Positions 48,209 through 60,965 of a DNA stretch of 64,000 nt are shown one piece after another (positions within the stretch are counted from its first letter, which is position 1; each line of letters opens with the position of its first letter). This stretch comes from Leptasterias polaris. Taxonomy: Eukaryota > Echinodermata > Asteroidea > Forcipulatida > Asteriidae. The translations under genes were made by a program, and so were the position numbers. The notes under the pieces were generated by a model, which saw only the letters and a list, made by a program, of their open reading frames with translations, was not told where the DNA came from and did no database searches. The stretch is taken from contig JAZGTN010000071.1 in NCBI GenBank assembly GCA_037783415.1, forward strand, positions 744,001 through 808,000. Reading direction: 5' to 3'.

Positions 48209-50733
48209 AGATTATTTATACAGGGTAGCCCCATCAGTCTCAAAACACTGGGAAAAAACACTGGGAAAAAACATGAAAGAACAAACCCCATATAAAGCAA
48301 CAATAGCAATCTAAACCACCAGGAACAAAGGCAGAAAAAAAACAAAGCAAAAAATAGCAAGTTGGAAACAAAAACCAAATCAATGACTCTGCAAACGCCA
48401 GTACATCGAAGTGAAAGAAGTCAAGGTGGGCTCATTATGCAATCGTTCAGGTAGACTGTTCCTCAAGAAGAAACCTTCGTAAGAAATGCTCCAAAATTGA
48501 TGACAGACACCAAGCCAGAGCTTGAGCCCAAGCTAAGGTTTAGGAAAAAAGGTCCAAGAACTAACTACCTGTCGGAATACATCAAACCCAGACAATGAAT
48601 ACCAAAGCCCCAAAGCCGACAAGGAAACAAAACTAAATCACACAAATGCGGACAAAGAAAAACTTTTCAATGTTCATATGCCCATGACATGAAAACACAA
48701 TGGGCAATGGAGGTCTGTAGAAGTTGTTTAACTTGTACGGATCATGAAGACCAACTCAGCCAGTGTAAATAAGGAAGACTGTAACCAAGGCTTATTATGA
48801 TGTTTAATTTAGACACATGAGTCCCAAGTTGCCCTTTTTTATAACCAAGAATCAGGTTGATGTTTCCAAGAAAGACTCGGACATGTCATCATTTTCACTG
48901 GGTGATTAGCATCGACTTGCAAGATGTATGCACCACACAGCGAACAACCCCTGCCTCATTAAACACACAACCTTCGCAGGTGCAACATTGGTATGTAGCT
49001 AGAACAGGGTGAGGTAATTTATAGAATTGTTAACACCTTCTAAGCTGAGAGAGCAAGCTGGCTTTTGGGGTTAGATCAATTCTTCGGTAACCACTGAAGG
49101 GGAACACATACTCTTAGACCATACACTAAAGCCGGAGTAGAGAGAAACTGTGGATAAGGCGCCTCCAGACCATTCAACCCTGGTTTGAACATCCAAGAAG
49201 GAAATGACTAATAATCTTTTGTATTTGCCTCTTCCTTTTTCTCACAGATTTTTTTCTTTTTTAGTCTGCCTTATTCATTAACTAATTACCTTGTCTCCTT
49301 CTTCCCATACCCTTGATTTTGTCTTTGATGTTTCCAAGTAATTGTGGCCATTAATTATTTTTTGCACCTTACAGTACAGTTCTGTGACTTTTTGCATGTT
49401 GGATTGTTGGGAGTCCCAAAGCCTGTCGAGTTAATCCCCTCCAAATAAAAACACACCTGCACCGGTGTAATTTTAAAACCGTCCGAGCTTCAATCTTGAA
49501 AATGTCCTTACACCTCTCTGCAAATAGGACCATTTTTGTATAAAGGGCCTATGTCATCCAAAATACCTCAAGTTTGAAGTCAACAACCCCCAGGTCACAA
49601 TGGGCAAAGTTTTTACACTGTATCCCTTTTATTGGGCTCTCAAATCTATCTAATAGAGAATATTTTGAGGGCCTACAAAATATTAATGAGGACGACGATC
49701 TGTTTTCTCCCTATTTAGTTGGGTGCACCCTTAATATGGCCGAGGTGTGGCCTCCTCACACATTGGGCTTTACTCTCATGAGGGAGCCCTGTAGCCGACA
49801 GCCCACTCATCAAACTAGATTCTTGCATTGAGTCATACTCTGTAATGAGCTAACTGCCTTATATAGATCCAGTCCTCCAGAGAAATAGTCCCATCTGAAA
49901 TACTTAAAGGGAATAGCATTTGAAGACCGGCACTCATCACCTTGTTTCGATTGCCACAATCAAATTAACAATCATCAGGCCTCGAATTGACCCACGGCAC
50001 CCACCGCAATTGCCATGGTGCCCTGTGCTTTTGTCGTGGTGCCCTTTGCAAACTTCCAATACAAATTTACATTTTCCTCATAGAGGTGCACCTTACTAGA
50101 GGAAAATTGCTGTGCCCCTTCATGAGCGAAGTTCGAGGCCCGAATCATGCATATGATAAGAAAAGAACAGACAAAGCATAAAGTGTTTTATTTTAGTAGT
50201 TTAACTTAATTGGCTTTTTATTTGGTAGAGTTATTGACTTGAGTCATGCCACTTGGACTTGAGTTTCTATTTTTTTGACTTGTGACTTGACTTGTAACTT
50301 TCAGCATTGACTTATTGTGACTTGACTTGAAACCTTGCCAAAAATTACTTGCTGTTATTTGGTGTAATTTTCACATGGTCGTATGGTGAGTATCTAAATC
50401 TAGAAGACTGAAGACTTATTAAGTAAAAAAAAAAAAAAAAAAAAAAACTGTTTATTATTATTTTTTTTTTGGGGGGGGGGAAATTAAAAATAGTCATCTT
50501 TTTTTAGAGGGCAAAAAAAACACAGATTTCCAGATAAAGACGGAGAAATCACATCCCTGCTCATATCAGCATGTCCAGTATACACTGATAACAGTACCCC
50601 TCCACTTCCCTTCCAGTTGCCCTTGTTCTAACTATTCGCTCAATAGCACGGATCTGCCATGAAAAAATGGAGCCCCTGAACATGAAGATTTGCAAGCACA
50701 GACAGTCATTCAAAAATACTACACCATCAAACA

Positions 50734-51117
50734 TAAGGCCAAGTAAAAAAAAAATACCAGTTGATCGTCCCCGCCCGCATCCTTTTTTGAGGCCGCATCC
50801 TTTTTTTATTTTTTTTTTTATTTTTGATTTTTCAAAAAAAATTAAAAATTAAAAATTAAATAAAAATTGTTTGTATTTTTAATCCACCCTTGACATATAT
50901 ATATTTTAATTTTTGATGTAAACTTACCTCATGCAACAAATAGATATAAAGAAAGTTAGCGGTGATTTCAAACTGAAGAATTGGTGGCCTGTTTGAATTG
51001 AAATACTTGGCGGCCATCTTGGAAAAAAAAATAAAAATAAAAAATAAAAAGGCCCTCATCCTCCTCTTTTGGGAAAAATCAGGACGATCAACTGGTATTT
51101 TTTTTTATTTGGCCTAA
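50734..51117. mobile_element. MITE family T with ~36-bp inverted ends
   Basis: taaggccaagtaaaaaaaaa and taccagttgatcgtcc at the left are mirrored by ggacgatcaactggta then ttttatttggcctaa at the right. TAA/TA flanks. The interior is AT-rich with no ORF of note. Confidence 0.82.
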
Positions 51118-51408
51118 TAAGAAACATATAACAGCGTGACAGTCCCTTTAAGTAAGTGGCTTCATTTTCCTTTGATCTTTGTGCATGATGTCAACCGAGT
51201 CAATAAATTATAACTAGAGTTTATGTCTTCAGAGCCTTACCTATACACGAAACCTGTACATGATTAGTTCTCACAGAACTCTACATTGACGAGTGCATCT
51301 CTAAATTGCTCATGAGCAAAGATCAAATCAATTTTTAACCACAGCCCCTATGCAATGATATAATTGCACTATTTCATTTACGTGAACTATCTGTCAGACA
51401 CTGCGATC

Positions 51409-51463
51409 GGTTTAGAAACATTTATGCACCGGTTTAGAAACATTTATGCACCGGTTTAGAAAC
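51409..51463 (+). repeat. 22-bp tandem repeat, 2.5 copies
   Basis: ggtttagaaacatttatgca plus cc, at 51409, 51431 and 51453. Copies identical. Confidence 0.9.
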
Positions 51464-51675
51464 CCAATAACACCACCAGGAGGATCCATGCAGTATTAGT
51501 CATTGATACTTCTATAGTATTACTAAACCTGGGAGCAGAAGGGTCTATGAAACCAAGCTCTCAAGTATACAATTGCAAAAGGAAGTTTCTATCTCACCGC
51601 CGATGGAGTCAATGGGCGTTAGATAAGCCTCTCCATCCATTAGACATTTCCAAGTATGATTTTATTTCGTCTGCG

Positions 51676-52021
51676 TTAAAGAGTGTGTACAACATTGGTA
51701 ATTGCCAAAGACCTGTATCCACACTTGATGTGACCTATACATGAAATAACAAACCTGTGAAAGTTTAAGCTCAAACGGTCTTTGGAGTCATGAGAAAACA
51801 GTGAAAAACCCCATTATATGTTTTAACTTTTTTTCAAACAATGGATTTTATCCTGCAGGATAAAGACTATTGTTTTACTCATTTCCTAAAAACTATGGCA
51901 TTTCAAGCAAAACCATTTCAAGGGAAGTTTTCCACCATGACCATCTTTATACCATGTAAGTTACGTGCAAATATGTGAACATTTATATTTTCAATCTTAC
52001 TAATTTTGTACACACCTTTAA
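51676..52021 (-). mobile_element. MITE family A, intact copy with TTAA on both sides
   Basis: TTAA at 51676-51679 and 52018-52021. Inverted ends agagtgtgtacaacattgg and ttttgtacacacctttaa. This is the best-preserved reference copy (346 bp). Confidence 0.88.
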
Positions 52022-52092
52022 AGCACTTGAAGTACAACATTGGTAATTGTCAAAGAACAGTATCCACACTTTATGTAACCCAAAAGACCCAA
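52022..52092 (-). mobile_element. MITE family A, short second copy abutting the intact one
   Basis: Contains gtacaacattggtaattgtc and agtatccacactttatg. Begins immediately after the TTAA at 52018-52021. Confidence 0.65.
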
Positions 52093-52768
52093 GTTTGTGC
52101 CACTATTATTATTATCATTGTATTATTATTATTATTAAAAAATCAGTTTAAGATCATGTTTGGTTTTTTTGCTGTGAGGTTAAAAAAAGGTGCAAAATTT
52201 AAAAAAATCAGCACGACCGAGTTCATTCACATACAAACACTTAGTTCCGAAAACACTGTCCATTGTTCAGTTCCCAGTGTGAAACCAATTACTGACAAGT
52301 TCTCAAACCAAAAAGGGCCAGACTAATATTACCCATCCAGCCTCAGTTTCATTTACACTAATCTGAATGGGAGAAAAACAAAATGGCCGTAAACTGAAAA
52401 CAGTAGAAAGTAACCTACATCATTATCATTCCTTTTTATTTACCCTACCATTACATAGCAGCCCTGATTCATCACTCTATGTACCCTTGGGGGAAATATT
52501 GCACATAATAATGTGCTATAATTACCCACATGCACTGAGCTTTTCATGGAGAGTAATTTCTCGCTCATGAAGCAGTATGTCAACAGTGTCATAACTCAGA
52601 GCAAGGTCAGAACTTTCAAATGGAATGGCTTCAAAATGAAGTGTGTCTGTCATTGAAACAACAATTTAAGTTAGTGTGTTGTAGTTAACATGTTCTATGT
52701 TCTATTTTAGGTTATTATATTGTTTCTTTTGGCGGTTATGGTAGTTGTATAATCCAGCACAGACTGTC

Positions 52769-52772
<4 letters not shown>

Positions 52773-52803
<31 letters not shown>
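52773..52803 (+). repeat. 31-base G homopolymer
   Basis: Uninterrupted G run after gtccacc, then cggg. The true length is uncertain because such runs are error-prone in sequencing. Confidence 0.85.
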
Positions 52804-53252
52804 CGGGTCCATAAAGTGTGGGTGAACGGCACACCTAGTCAGACAACAGGGCTCTCATCCATGATCCAGTAGGTTAGGGTTCGGGTTACTATTTCAGTAA
52901 TACTGTATCTTTTGATGGTTAGTTTAGTGTGTGACTAGGAGTTGGTGAGCTGTGAATTGACAGCCTACAGTGCCTGGGCCATGGGCCCATAAAATGTGGG
53001 TGAACGGCATGCAGGGCTCTCGTCCATTAGCAGTAGGTTGCAGGACTTCATGACCACCAGCTTCACTTCCCTTGTTTGTCGCTGTTTCATAGAACTATTC
53101 TTTTGAATCCTTCTTTTCGTAGTGCATTTATGCAACTTGATTCTAGCTTTTGCTGTGAGCCGCTTTTCATACTTTTGATGTTTTCATCAGGTCCATGAAT
53201 CCAAGTGGGAAAAAAAGAATGAGAATGCTTCTTCTTGCATTTATCGAACCAT

Positions 53253-53551
53253 ATAGACCTTTCTATTGCAACGTCACAGCCCAAGTTTTTGCCAACCGAG
53301 GTTGGAAAACTATGGAAAGCCATAAATGCAAAGCAAAAACAGGTAGCCACAGTTTGTAACAATGTTACACAAATATTCAAAAATAGTGTTGAATTTGTTG
53401 AAAATATAGCAACCAATCATGGCAGGTCTTTTAGCTAACTGAAAGTTTGCAGAAAATGTTGTCACAATGACATCTGTTAACACGATTGAATGTTTTGCTA
53501 ACAATCAGCCGTCCATGCCAACCGGCGTGGTTTGTTTATCAACAATGGCAA
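53253..53551 (+). mobile_element. MITE family E, copy 2
   Basis: Near-identical to 1206-1514 over most of its length, including agacctttctattgcaacg and ggttggaaaactatggaaag. Its right edge runs straight into a family F element, which may have inserted at or used the shared aggtctata end. Confidence 0.75.
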
Positions 53552-53698
53552 TTAAGGTCTATACGCAAGCCGCCATCTTAGAGTTAAACCACTGAACAGA
53601 AAACGCAAAAAATCATATGTGAGCGTGGCGCACAGGATTGGCCAATGAACAGCTTCAATTTGACCTCTGGGCGAGGGAGCCCTACTCAAATGACGACA
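53552..53698. mobile_element. MITE family F, copy 2, right end decayed
   Basis: Begins ttaaggtctatacgcaagc, then ccgccatcttagagttaaac, gtggcgcacaggattgg, ctctgggcgagggagcc. The right-hand TGACGTCA is altered to tgacgaca. Directly follows a family E MITE. Confidence 0.7.
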
Positions 53699-54617
53699 TT
53701 GTCTCCCGTAAACCAGTATTTCTCACTTGCATTGCAACACCAAAGCTTCAAATCTTTCTTCAAGAAAATGTTCAACCTTCCCCCTCTTAAGTTAAAAAAA
53801 ACAACAGCAGGCCCAAGGCCCAGAGGGGATCCGAACCCTCCCCCCCCCCTCCCTGCCCCCCCCCCTCCCTGCCCCCCCTCCCTGCCTGCCCCCATCCCCC
53901 TTGTTTGGGACACTTTCCAGCAAACAATGTTAACAGACAATTACCAAACTCAACACATTTCCTTCCCAATCAATAAAAACAGCACTTGTGCATATGGCCT
54001 CAACAGCTAGCACTTGATGTCATCGTTCTGTCAATGTGCCAAGGGCATATATCACTTGAAAATGTATTATTTCAAACAGTTGATTTCCACTAGAAAAGTA
54101 TGAGTAGTTATTTGTCAATAAAAAAAAGTATATAGGCATTATAATAGGATGATTGGCAGTTGAAATGGGGCCATATGTATTTTTTATATTCCAGTGCTAT
54201 TTAGAATAATATGGGTACGTTCACACTGCTATAAACTTCGCTGCTAAATACTCTCATCGAGGGTTCGCTTGACCAAACGACTTGGCTAAAATTTACCTTG
54301 CGTTCACACGAGGCATCGCCGTTAGCCAGCACAGCAGACTGTTACTCAGTATCTTTTGGTTGATTTTTGATCTAAACATCAATGTATAATGTCTAATATT
54401 ATGATTTGGGGGCATGGCTATACAATGAGTTGTTCCACAGGGTGTACTATGTGAGACTTGGCGTTTAATGATGCTTGTATTTCAACAGTAGAATAAACAG
54501 AGAAAAACAAATAAATGAAAAAAGTCCTAACCGACCATCACACAACAGTGCTGTCGGCGTTGTAGGGGTTGTTATGCAGATCGAAGGCGACACAGACAAA
54601 TGTTGATCAAAAACTAC

Positions 54618-54800
54618 CTAAATAGTGGCTTCTTATAAAGCGCTCATATCCGTCACTCAGTGACGCTCAAGGCGCTTCAACATTCAGTATTTTCCTGTAA
54701 GGTATGTGGAGCTATGTTTTGAAGTACAGTATGAGACCTATTCCTTTATATAGCACTATGTAATGGTTTACAAGGTGCTGTGGCGCAATATGCAGTCAAT
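54618..54800 (-). mobile_element. SINE 3' half (TATAGCGC tail) abutting the minisatellite
   Basis: tggcttcttataaagcgctc, tatccgtcactcagtgacg, gagacctattcctttatata and atgtaatggtttacaaggtg. The SINE stops at gtcaatcaagg, where the 18-bp repeat begins. Confidence 0.65.
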
Positions 54801-54812
54801 CAAGGTAGGAGG

Positions 54813-55102
54813 GTAGTTGGGAGGGGGAGTGTAGTTGGGAGGGGGAGTGTAGTTGGGAGGGGGAGTGTAGTTGGGAGGGGGAGTGTAGTTGGGAGGGGGA
54901 GTGTAGTTGGGAGGGGGAGTGTAGTTGGGAGGGGGAGTGTAGTTGGGAGGGGGAGTGTAGTTGGGAGGGGGAGTGTAGTTGGGAGGGGGAGTGTAGTTGG
55001 GAGGGGGAGTGTAGTTGGGAGGGGGAGTGTAGTTGGGAGGGGGAGTGTAGTTGGGAGGGGGAGTGTAGTTGGGAGGGGGAGTGTATTTGGGAGGGGGGGG
55101 GG
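54813..55102 (+). repeat. 18-bp G-rich minisatellite, 15 identical copies plus a variant
   Basis: Unit gtagttgggagggggagt, repeated without change from 54813 to 55082. The sixteenth copy has gtattt and extends into a G10 run. The open frame across it (VVGRGS repeats) is a by-product of an 18-bp period. It begins within a SINE remnant and each unit has two G tracts. Confidence 0.95.
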
Positions 55103-56260
55103 TCTCTGTATTCTCTGCAGTCCTTCGTTTTTTACAAATCTGAGGAGAGCTATAAACTACTCTCCTTTAAAAAATAAGGAGCTATTCTCAGAACCAAACT
55201 TCACACATTAATCTAAAAAGTAAAATATAAACACGATTTTACAAAATCTGAAAGTTCATGATAGTTAATTTACAAGCACTATTCAGAAGATTCATTTGTG
55301 CAAACCGGATAGCAGGATCCGATTGGCAGATTGTTACTTTTGTTACATTCACAACAAATAAACACTACACAGCGGCAGATCATTTCCTGCTGTGAACAAA
55401 GTGTAATTTTTATCCAAAACATTTAAAAATCCACTTTGAATTTTAGGGGATGCTATTTTTTAACGCACTCCTCGGGCAAAGGTTAAGAAATGGTGTTGAG
55501 GAAAGTGTCTGCGCTCACACTCCTTAAAAATAAACCGCATAATGACCTTAAAGATGTTGACAATTTCCGACGACCCCTAAACATGCTTTATGTATCCATG
55601 CCGGAAAAAAAAGAACTGATTGTGACATAGACCGAGAGATAGGTTTAAATCTATCGTGATCCAAATTCATTCCGTCATCAAGAACAAATGCTCATCGCTC
55701 GATGAAGGACCCTGCCTCTCTCATCGCACGTCCCCCCACATCTAGAGGTATTCTAACACCTCATGATAATGATTTTTTGGTCTCGGCCTGCGGGTGTCAC
55801 CTTCATTAGTTTGCCATTAATTCGCGAGATCAGAGCAATATAAACAGCCCAGGCTAATTCCTTCTTATAAGGAACACCTGGGGAACGATCGCCCCGACAT
55901 GATGTAGGATTGGGTATCAACATAACAAGATGGAAATAACCGAGCAGGGGATTGTTGATGAAGACTCCGGTCTAAGACAAACATCCGACTTAGGACATGT
56001 TTTCGGACTGCTTGAGGTCGTTTTTCCAGTGTTGTACGGGTTTAAGTAATGCCTAACGCATCTTAGAATTAAACCAACATAGAGCAGCGTTCTCTGGGTA
56101 ACCCCAACCTTTACAAGCGCTCAACGCTTCTCAAACAACCATTCTGATTTTTTCACTACGCCTCCTTTTAGTACCAACAAATTTTCCATCTGATTATGGC
56201 CATGAGATTTTTCAAAAGAGGGTATTAATTCATTCGATAAAAATAAAGCCCAGCATCTTA

Positions 56261-56442
56261 TAAAATTCACAATGCAACTTGCTTTTAAAACAACTTTTTG
56301 CTAAGCAATAATGAGCAGGATACCAGTCACAAATGGTACATGTAACATGGTATTTTGGCTGGTAACCTTATTCTGGTAAGCATAATTCTGCTCTGCTTAG
56401 CTACATTGTACTTTAAAAAGCAACTCTATGAAATTGGACCTA
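56261..56442. mobile_element. Foldback MITE family D, copy 2
   Basis: taaaattcacaatgcaac on the left, gcaactctatgaaattgg on the right. The interior ttgctaagcaataatgagca, accagtcacaaatggtaca and accttattctggtaagca matches 45434-45620. Confidence 0.75.
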
Positions 56443-56689
56443 GATCAGGTCTGGCAGAAGTGGCTCATGACAGAAGCAAGCGTTCACTCAACGCAAGTCT
56501 CTGCTCCTCGCCGCTTTAAAAAACCATTATCATATAGCCATCACTCCTCCATGCCAAAAATCATCACCTTAAGATCTCCTATTAAGCCTTAAACTATAAA
56601 ACAGAGAAAGCAAAACCACGTTAGACGATGTAACATACATGTGTAGTAATCACATCAACACAAGTAATGCAACAGACACAATCAATCCA

Positions 56690-56940
56690 ATGAGGTTAAT
56701 ATCCGCACCTTACTTTCAGTGGTTGGGCCGCGGCAGCTCACTGTCATTTCTTCATATTTTCTAAAGCCTCTATATGATCCAGCCTGATTTAGCCTTTGGC
56801 AAGGTCTGGTGAGAGACGATGGACTGTACAGCTATAGCTGGTTCATCGACATCATCTTGACGGGGCCCTATCAATGATGCCATTGGAGATTGCGGATACA
56901 TTTCACCATCTTGGCCATGGGTAGGAAATCTTAGTATGTA
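56690..56940 (-). other. GC-richer unique island with two open minus-strand frames; possible exon, unproven
   Basis: One frame reads a ~59-codon stretch including MASLIGPRQDDVDEPAIAVQ and stops at TAG. A second frame reads GSYRGFRKYEEMTVSCRGP and meets a donor-like gtaagg near 56693. Neither matches a family I know, nor the missing PAS exon. GC content is visibly above its surroundings, which by itself favours long open frames. Confidence 0.2.
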
Positions 56941-57194
56941 TTAGTGCACTGAGAACACATCCCACTAGTCTCAGTTAAATGAATAGTTCAGACTACATGT
57001 AAATATACAGAAGGTGGTTTGTATGGTGATACATTTCAAACCTAAAAGGAAAGTTACTTTAAATAGATTCTGCTGGCAAAACAGTTTCCAATACGTAAGC
57101 CTACTGAATCATATTTAAAGGTTAAAGTGATCACATCAGTGGCTAATTGGGTGAGTAAACTCATCCCCATCTTCTAGTTTGGGATAAATATCAA

Positions 57195-57571
57195 TGTTCT
57201 CCACATGTGGGTTTTGGGGAGGGCGGGCCGCCCTCCTAAAGATTCAGGCCGCCTTTGTTTTCGCTTAAAACTCTCTCGTATCAGTATACAACAAAATAAT
57301 TTAGTGACTTATAATGTCAGTTTATCTCTGCTTTTATCAAAGTGTACTATTTTGTTAAAAATCATTTCGATACTTCAAATGATTTTTCAAAATTGGTTGT
57401 CTCGGCTCATTATTGCCATATGGGGCGACTTTTAAGCGGGGACTTCCCCGAAACCCTCTGGCAATCATCGTGACCATTGTCGCACTGACGGCCGATGATG
57501 ACGTCATACCAACTGGTGCCCATCCGATTAACGTCATGCCGCCCTCCCAACAGAAAAATCTGTGGAGAACA
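57195..57571. mobile_element. MITE family S, inverted ends tgttctccaca
   Basis: tgttctccacatgtgggttt then tggggagggcgg at the left; ccgccctcccaacagaaaaa then tctgtggagaaca at the right. Interior of 320 bp, partly CpG-bearing, containing one tgacgtcat site. Confidence 0.75.
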
Positions 57572-57652
57572 CTGAATATAACAAAAAGGGGTTCATGTTG
57601 TTTAGAGTTAGGTTGGCCCTATGGTTTCTTCCCTCTTTGGGGCTTTCCTCCA

Positions 57653-57673
57653 AAGGTATACTTTGCCTTTAAG
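57653..57673 (+). repeat. Family R terminal fragment
   Basis: ccaaaggtatactttgcctt is the outer end of the R elements. No further similarity. Confidence 0.4.
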
Positions 57674-58479
57674 AATTGCTTAGATATCAAACAAAGATCC
57701 AACGCCCATAGAGTCTTCGTCTTCTACATGTATCTCCCAATGGGGTTGAGTTTGCACTGCGTTGGAATCCATGCTTGGTTGAATTGTTCATCCCTGGATA
57801 AAATACTCAACCATGCAGACAAAATTTAATCCTCAAAGATCAGGTGCGGGTCTGTTTTTGTTTAGGCCTTGTACTCTTTTTTTTTAGACAATAAAATAAA
57901 TGCTCGCTGTGTAATCGAGATAAACATAAAATGCAGGTTTGGTATTCTTAAAAGAAATTATATTTTAGGTTCAATCTGAAGGCTCAGGCCCAAATAAAAA
58001 AAAGTTTGTTTATCCACGTCCGACTGACCATCCTCTGCGTCCCACCGAAAAGGTGTTTGTTTTTTGTTTTGTTTTTTCCATATTTTCATTAAAAATCTCA
58101 ACAACAAAATTAATTGACCTACTGACCCTTCTTTTTGAGGAACCTTTATGAACAAACGAACCCTTTTCTTTGGTCTTCCCTCATCCACTACAAAGTTGTC
58201 ATCAGTACCAATCCTCCACATATACCTTTGAAATACTACAAAAGTCCATGAAATAGTATTGACAAGACTACCTCACAGATCACTGTTTTCTTATTCTGAT
58301 TGCCACAACTGAAATAACCCATATAAATGTAGTATAAAAGCCCAGACAAATCATAAATCATTTTCTTTTTGTTTCGCGAAAAAAACAAAAATCACTAAAC
58401 TTAACATTTTCTCAGATTGGTTGTACATGTATTTGAAAACCAAGAGGCTGGGAAAATAACTTCTACGTTCTCCCTTAAC

Positions 58480-58560
58480 GTGGTCCGGTAGCCAAATGCC
58501 AGCTAAAACACCCGAGGACCAGTCACAGTTCTCTCTGAAAAAGTAAGGGCAAACCCTGAA
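58480..58560 (-). repeat. Dispersed repeat (as at 13871-14070)
   Basis: cgtggtccggtagccaaatg, agctaaaacacccgaggacc, agtaagggcaaaccctgaa parallel 13871-14070 with the middle deleted. Confidence 0.5.
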
Positions 58561-60078
58561 CTTACTCTTCCAAAACCAATGTTGCAATATACCTTAAGAA
58601 GATAAATATATAACTCACCAAAACAATCCCAAGAAAAGGTCAACGGTAGTAGTTCTGGAAGGCAGAGGTTTAACTCCAAACAAATATTCCCACAGCAAGA
58701 TTGAGTGTCAGTTGCATTTTTTGTGTTCAATCTCTAAAAGCCTCTTCTCTGGTCAAGAAAGGATAAGAATTCCTCCCGTCCCCCTGTATTCCTTCAAGGA
58801 GTTTGAAGGAAATGAGATCAATAGGGTTTCTTATCTACCTGCACCCTTCTCTTTAGAACACACTTGGATGGAAATGATGTTACCTTCAAGTTCAATGTGA
58901 AGTTGAGAAGACAGGAGAGGTCATTCTCTTTCAAGATGTCTTCCAAGGATGATTCTAAATCCAACAGATTGTATTGAATGCAGTGTTACACATGTCTACT
59001 CGCTAACAAGACCCAAAACTTCTTTACAGGGCATTAAGCTATAAGCCACATGATAATGTGGTTGGTGTTTACATCACCTGTGGTAAACTAATGAGCATCT
59101 GTGAGACATGTTGAACAGGAATGCAATAAGATGTTTACTCCATCACACAACATTAATATACAATCCAAGATGGCCACTCCATAAACCAAAACCCAACACA
59201 TACAGCTCCGGACAACAGGTACTGGGGGGGTATTGCAGCTGATGGGAAGCCAATTTATTGATCTCTTGTTGTTGCCTACAAAGAGTCGCATTGATTTTTA
59301 TTTTCCCTTTTTTGGCGCCTTCTAAACACAATACAAACACAGGTATACCTCATAGACTGTATTAACAAGTACCAACCAAATGAATTGTTTAGCGCTTGCA
59401 TCAATGTCAGGGTTTAAAATACTTTGTGGCAAGTGGGACCGGTAAAGAGGTTTGTCAATAGTCCTGTATGTTATCACTTGTCATTATTGTAAGCATTCCT
59501 CTACACAATCAGCTAAAAACTTCATTAGTTTATAGAACTTCACTTTGAAACTATTTATGAGGAATGAGGCTGCGGGGTCTTAGAATTGGGAAACCTATCA
59601 AGAGGGATGAGAGTCATTGCTGGCAAAAAAGTCTGAAACAACATGTTGGATCCAAATTGTAGGAAGTATTAGGGCCTACATGCATGTTGAAATGATAGCA
59701 TGTTTACCTTTTGGTAACCCCTAGGGAGGATTTGGAATTCAAAGGGCTTTTAGGAACAGTGTCCTAAGCACTAGTGAAGTAGATCAAAGGGCAGTCTTTC
59801 CTTTATGTGGAAAAATGAAAGGCTTTTTTTATTTACCAGGCTGACATAAAAAGTCTGAACTCGGACAAAAGTCTGAAAAATCTCATCCCTGTATCAACAA
59901 GCCAGTAGGGATAACTGAGAGAAAAATTTGACTGGATGTTTAGTGATGGGTGTCGTAACTCACATAAAAGCCAACAGCCCACTGTTACTGGAGAAAGAAT
60001 TATGGCTCACTTTGGGAAACAATACTAGTAGTAGTAGTAGTACACCTTTAGGGCACAGAACTGAGTATCATTTCATTT

Positions 60079-60412
60079 TTAAAGGGTGTGTACAACATTG
60101 GTAAGAGTGCAAACATAAATGTTCACAGATTTGCACACAGAAAACATGATATAAAGAAGCCCATGGTGGAAAACATCCCTTGAACTATTTTTGCTAGGAA
60201 TGGCACGGTTTTTGAGAAATGAGTAAAACATTTAGCTTTGATCATCGCGAGTTTAAAACCTGACGATTGAAAACAGTGAAAACATATACTTAGGTTTTTC
60301 ATTATTTTATTGTGACTCCAATGACTGATTGGGCTAAACCTTTCACAGGTTTGTTATTTCATGTATATGTTGGGTCACATCAAGTCTGGATATCTGACAT
60401 ATACCAATGTAA
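60079..60412 (+). mobile_element. MITE family A
   Basis: ttaaagggtgtgtacaacat at the left edge, gatttgcacacagaaaaca, then cctttcacaggtttgttatt. The right edge is worn. Confidence 0.78.
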
Positions 60413-60965
60413 CAGGCTTGGTTACTATCCAAGAGACTATCCAAGAGACAGACAGAAAAAATTTCTGTATGCAGCCATTGTTTCTATTATTTTCATTTGC
60501 AATTTCTATAAAAAAAAAAGAGGTTAATTGCAGGCAATAATGCTCGGAATTACACCTTATTTTAAAAAGATAACACAGTTAAGTAAATGAATCTATGATG
60601 GAGGCATCAACACAAAGCCATCTTTATTTTCATTTTCCACTCACATCAACTTCCTAAATTAAAAATTAGGCGATTGTTCCCCGGTGCAGCAAGTTCTAAA
60701 ATTTAATCTCACCTAGCTGTCTAACTACGTCAAGTTATGACTTAGCAAAATCTGAAGGACAAAGTCATGATGTAACAAATGTAAATTCTACTGCTTATAA
60801 ATTTTAACGACCACTGTCAAACTCACTGAATAACACAAATATTATGGCAAGATACCCTCAGCTTTTCAGACTCGTGTCAATGCAACATGGCTATTAAAGG
60901 TTTAACGAGTTAAGTACTTTTTTATTTCAAGGGAATGAAACAAAAGCACAAACATGGAAATTACT

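Noticed and set aside
53645..54010. Pro-rich ORF (and Gly-rich ORFs opposite)
   Set aside because: Caused by C/G runs at 53838-53895. It begins in a MITE and shows no conserved motif.
54780..55211. 143-codon ORF with VVGRGS repeats
   Set aside because: It is the 18-bp minisatellite read in one frame. The start lies in a SINE remnant, and no signal or domain flanks it.
57413..57829. 138-codon plus-strand ORF
   Set aside because: Starts inside the family S MITE and runs across its border and a family R fragment. No recognisable domain.
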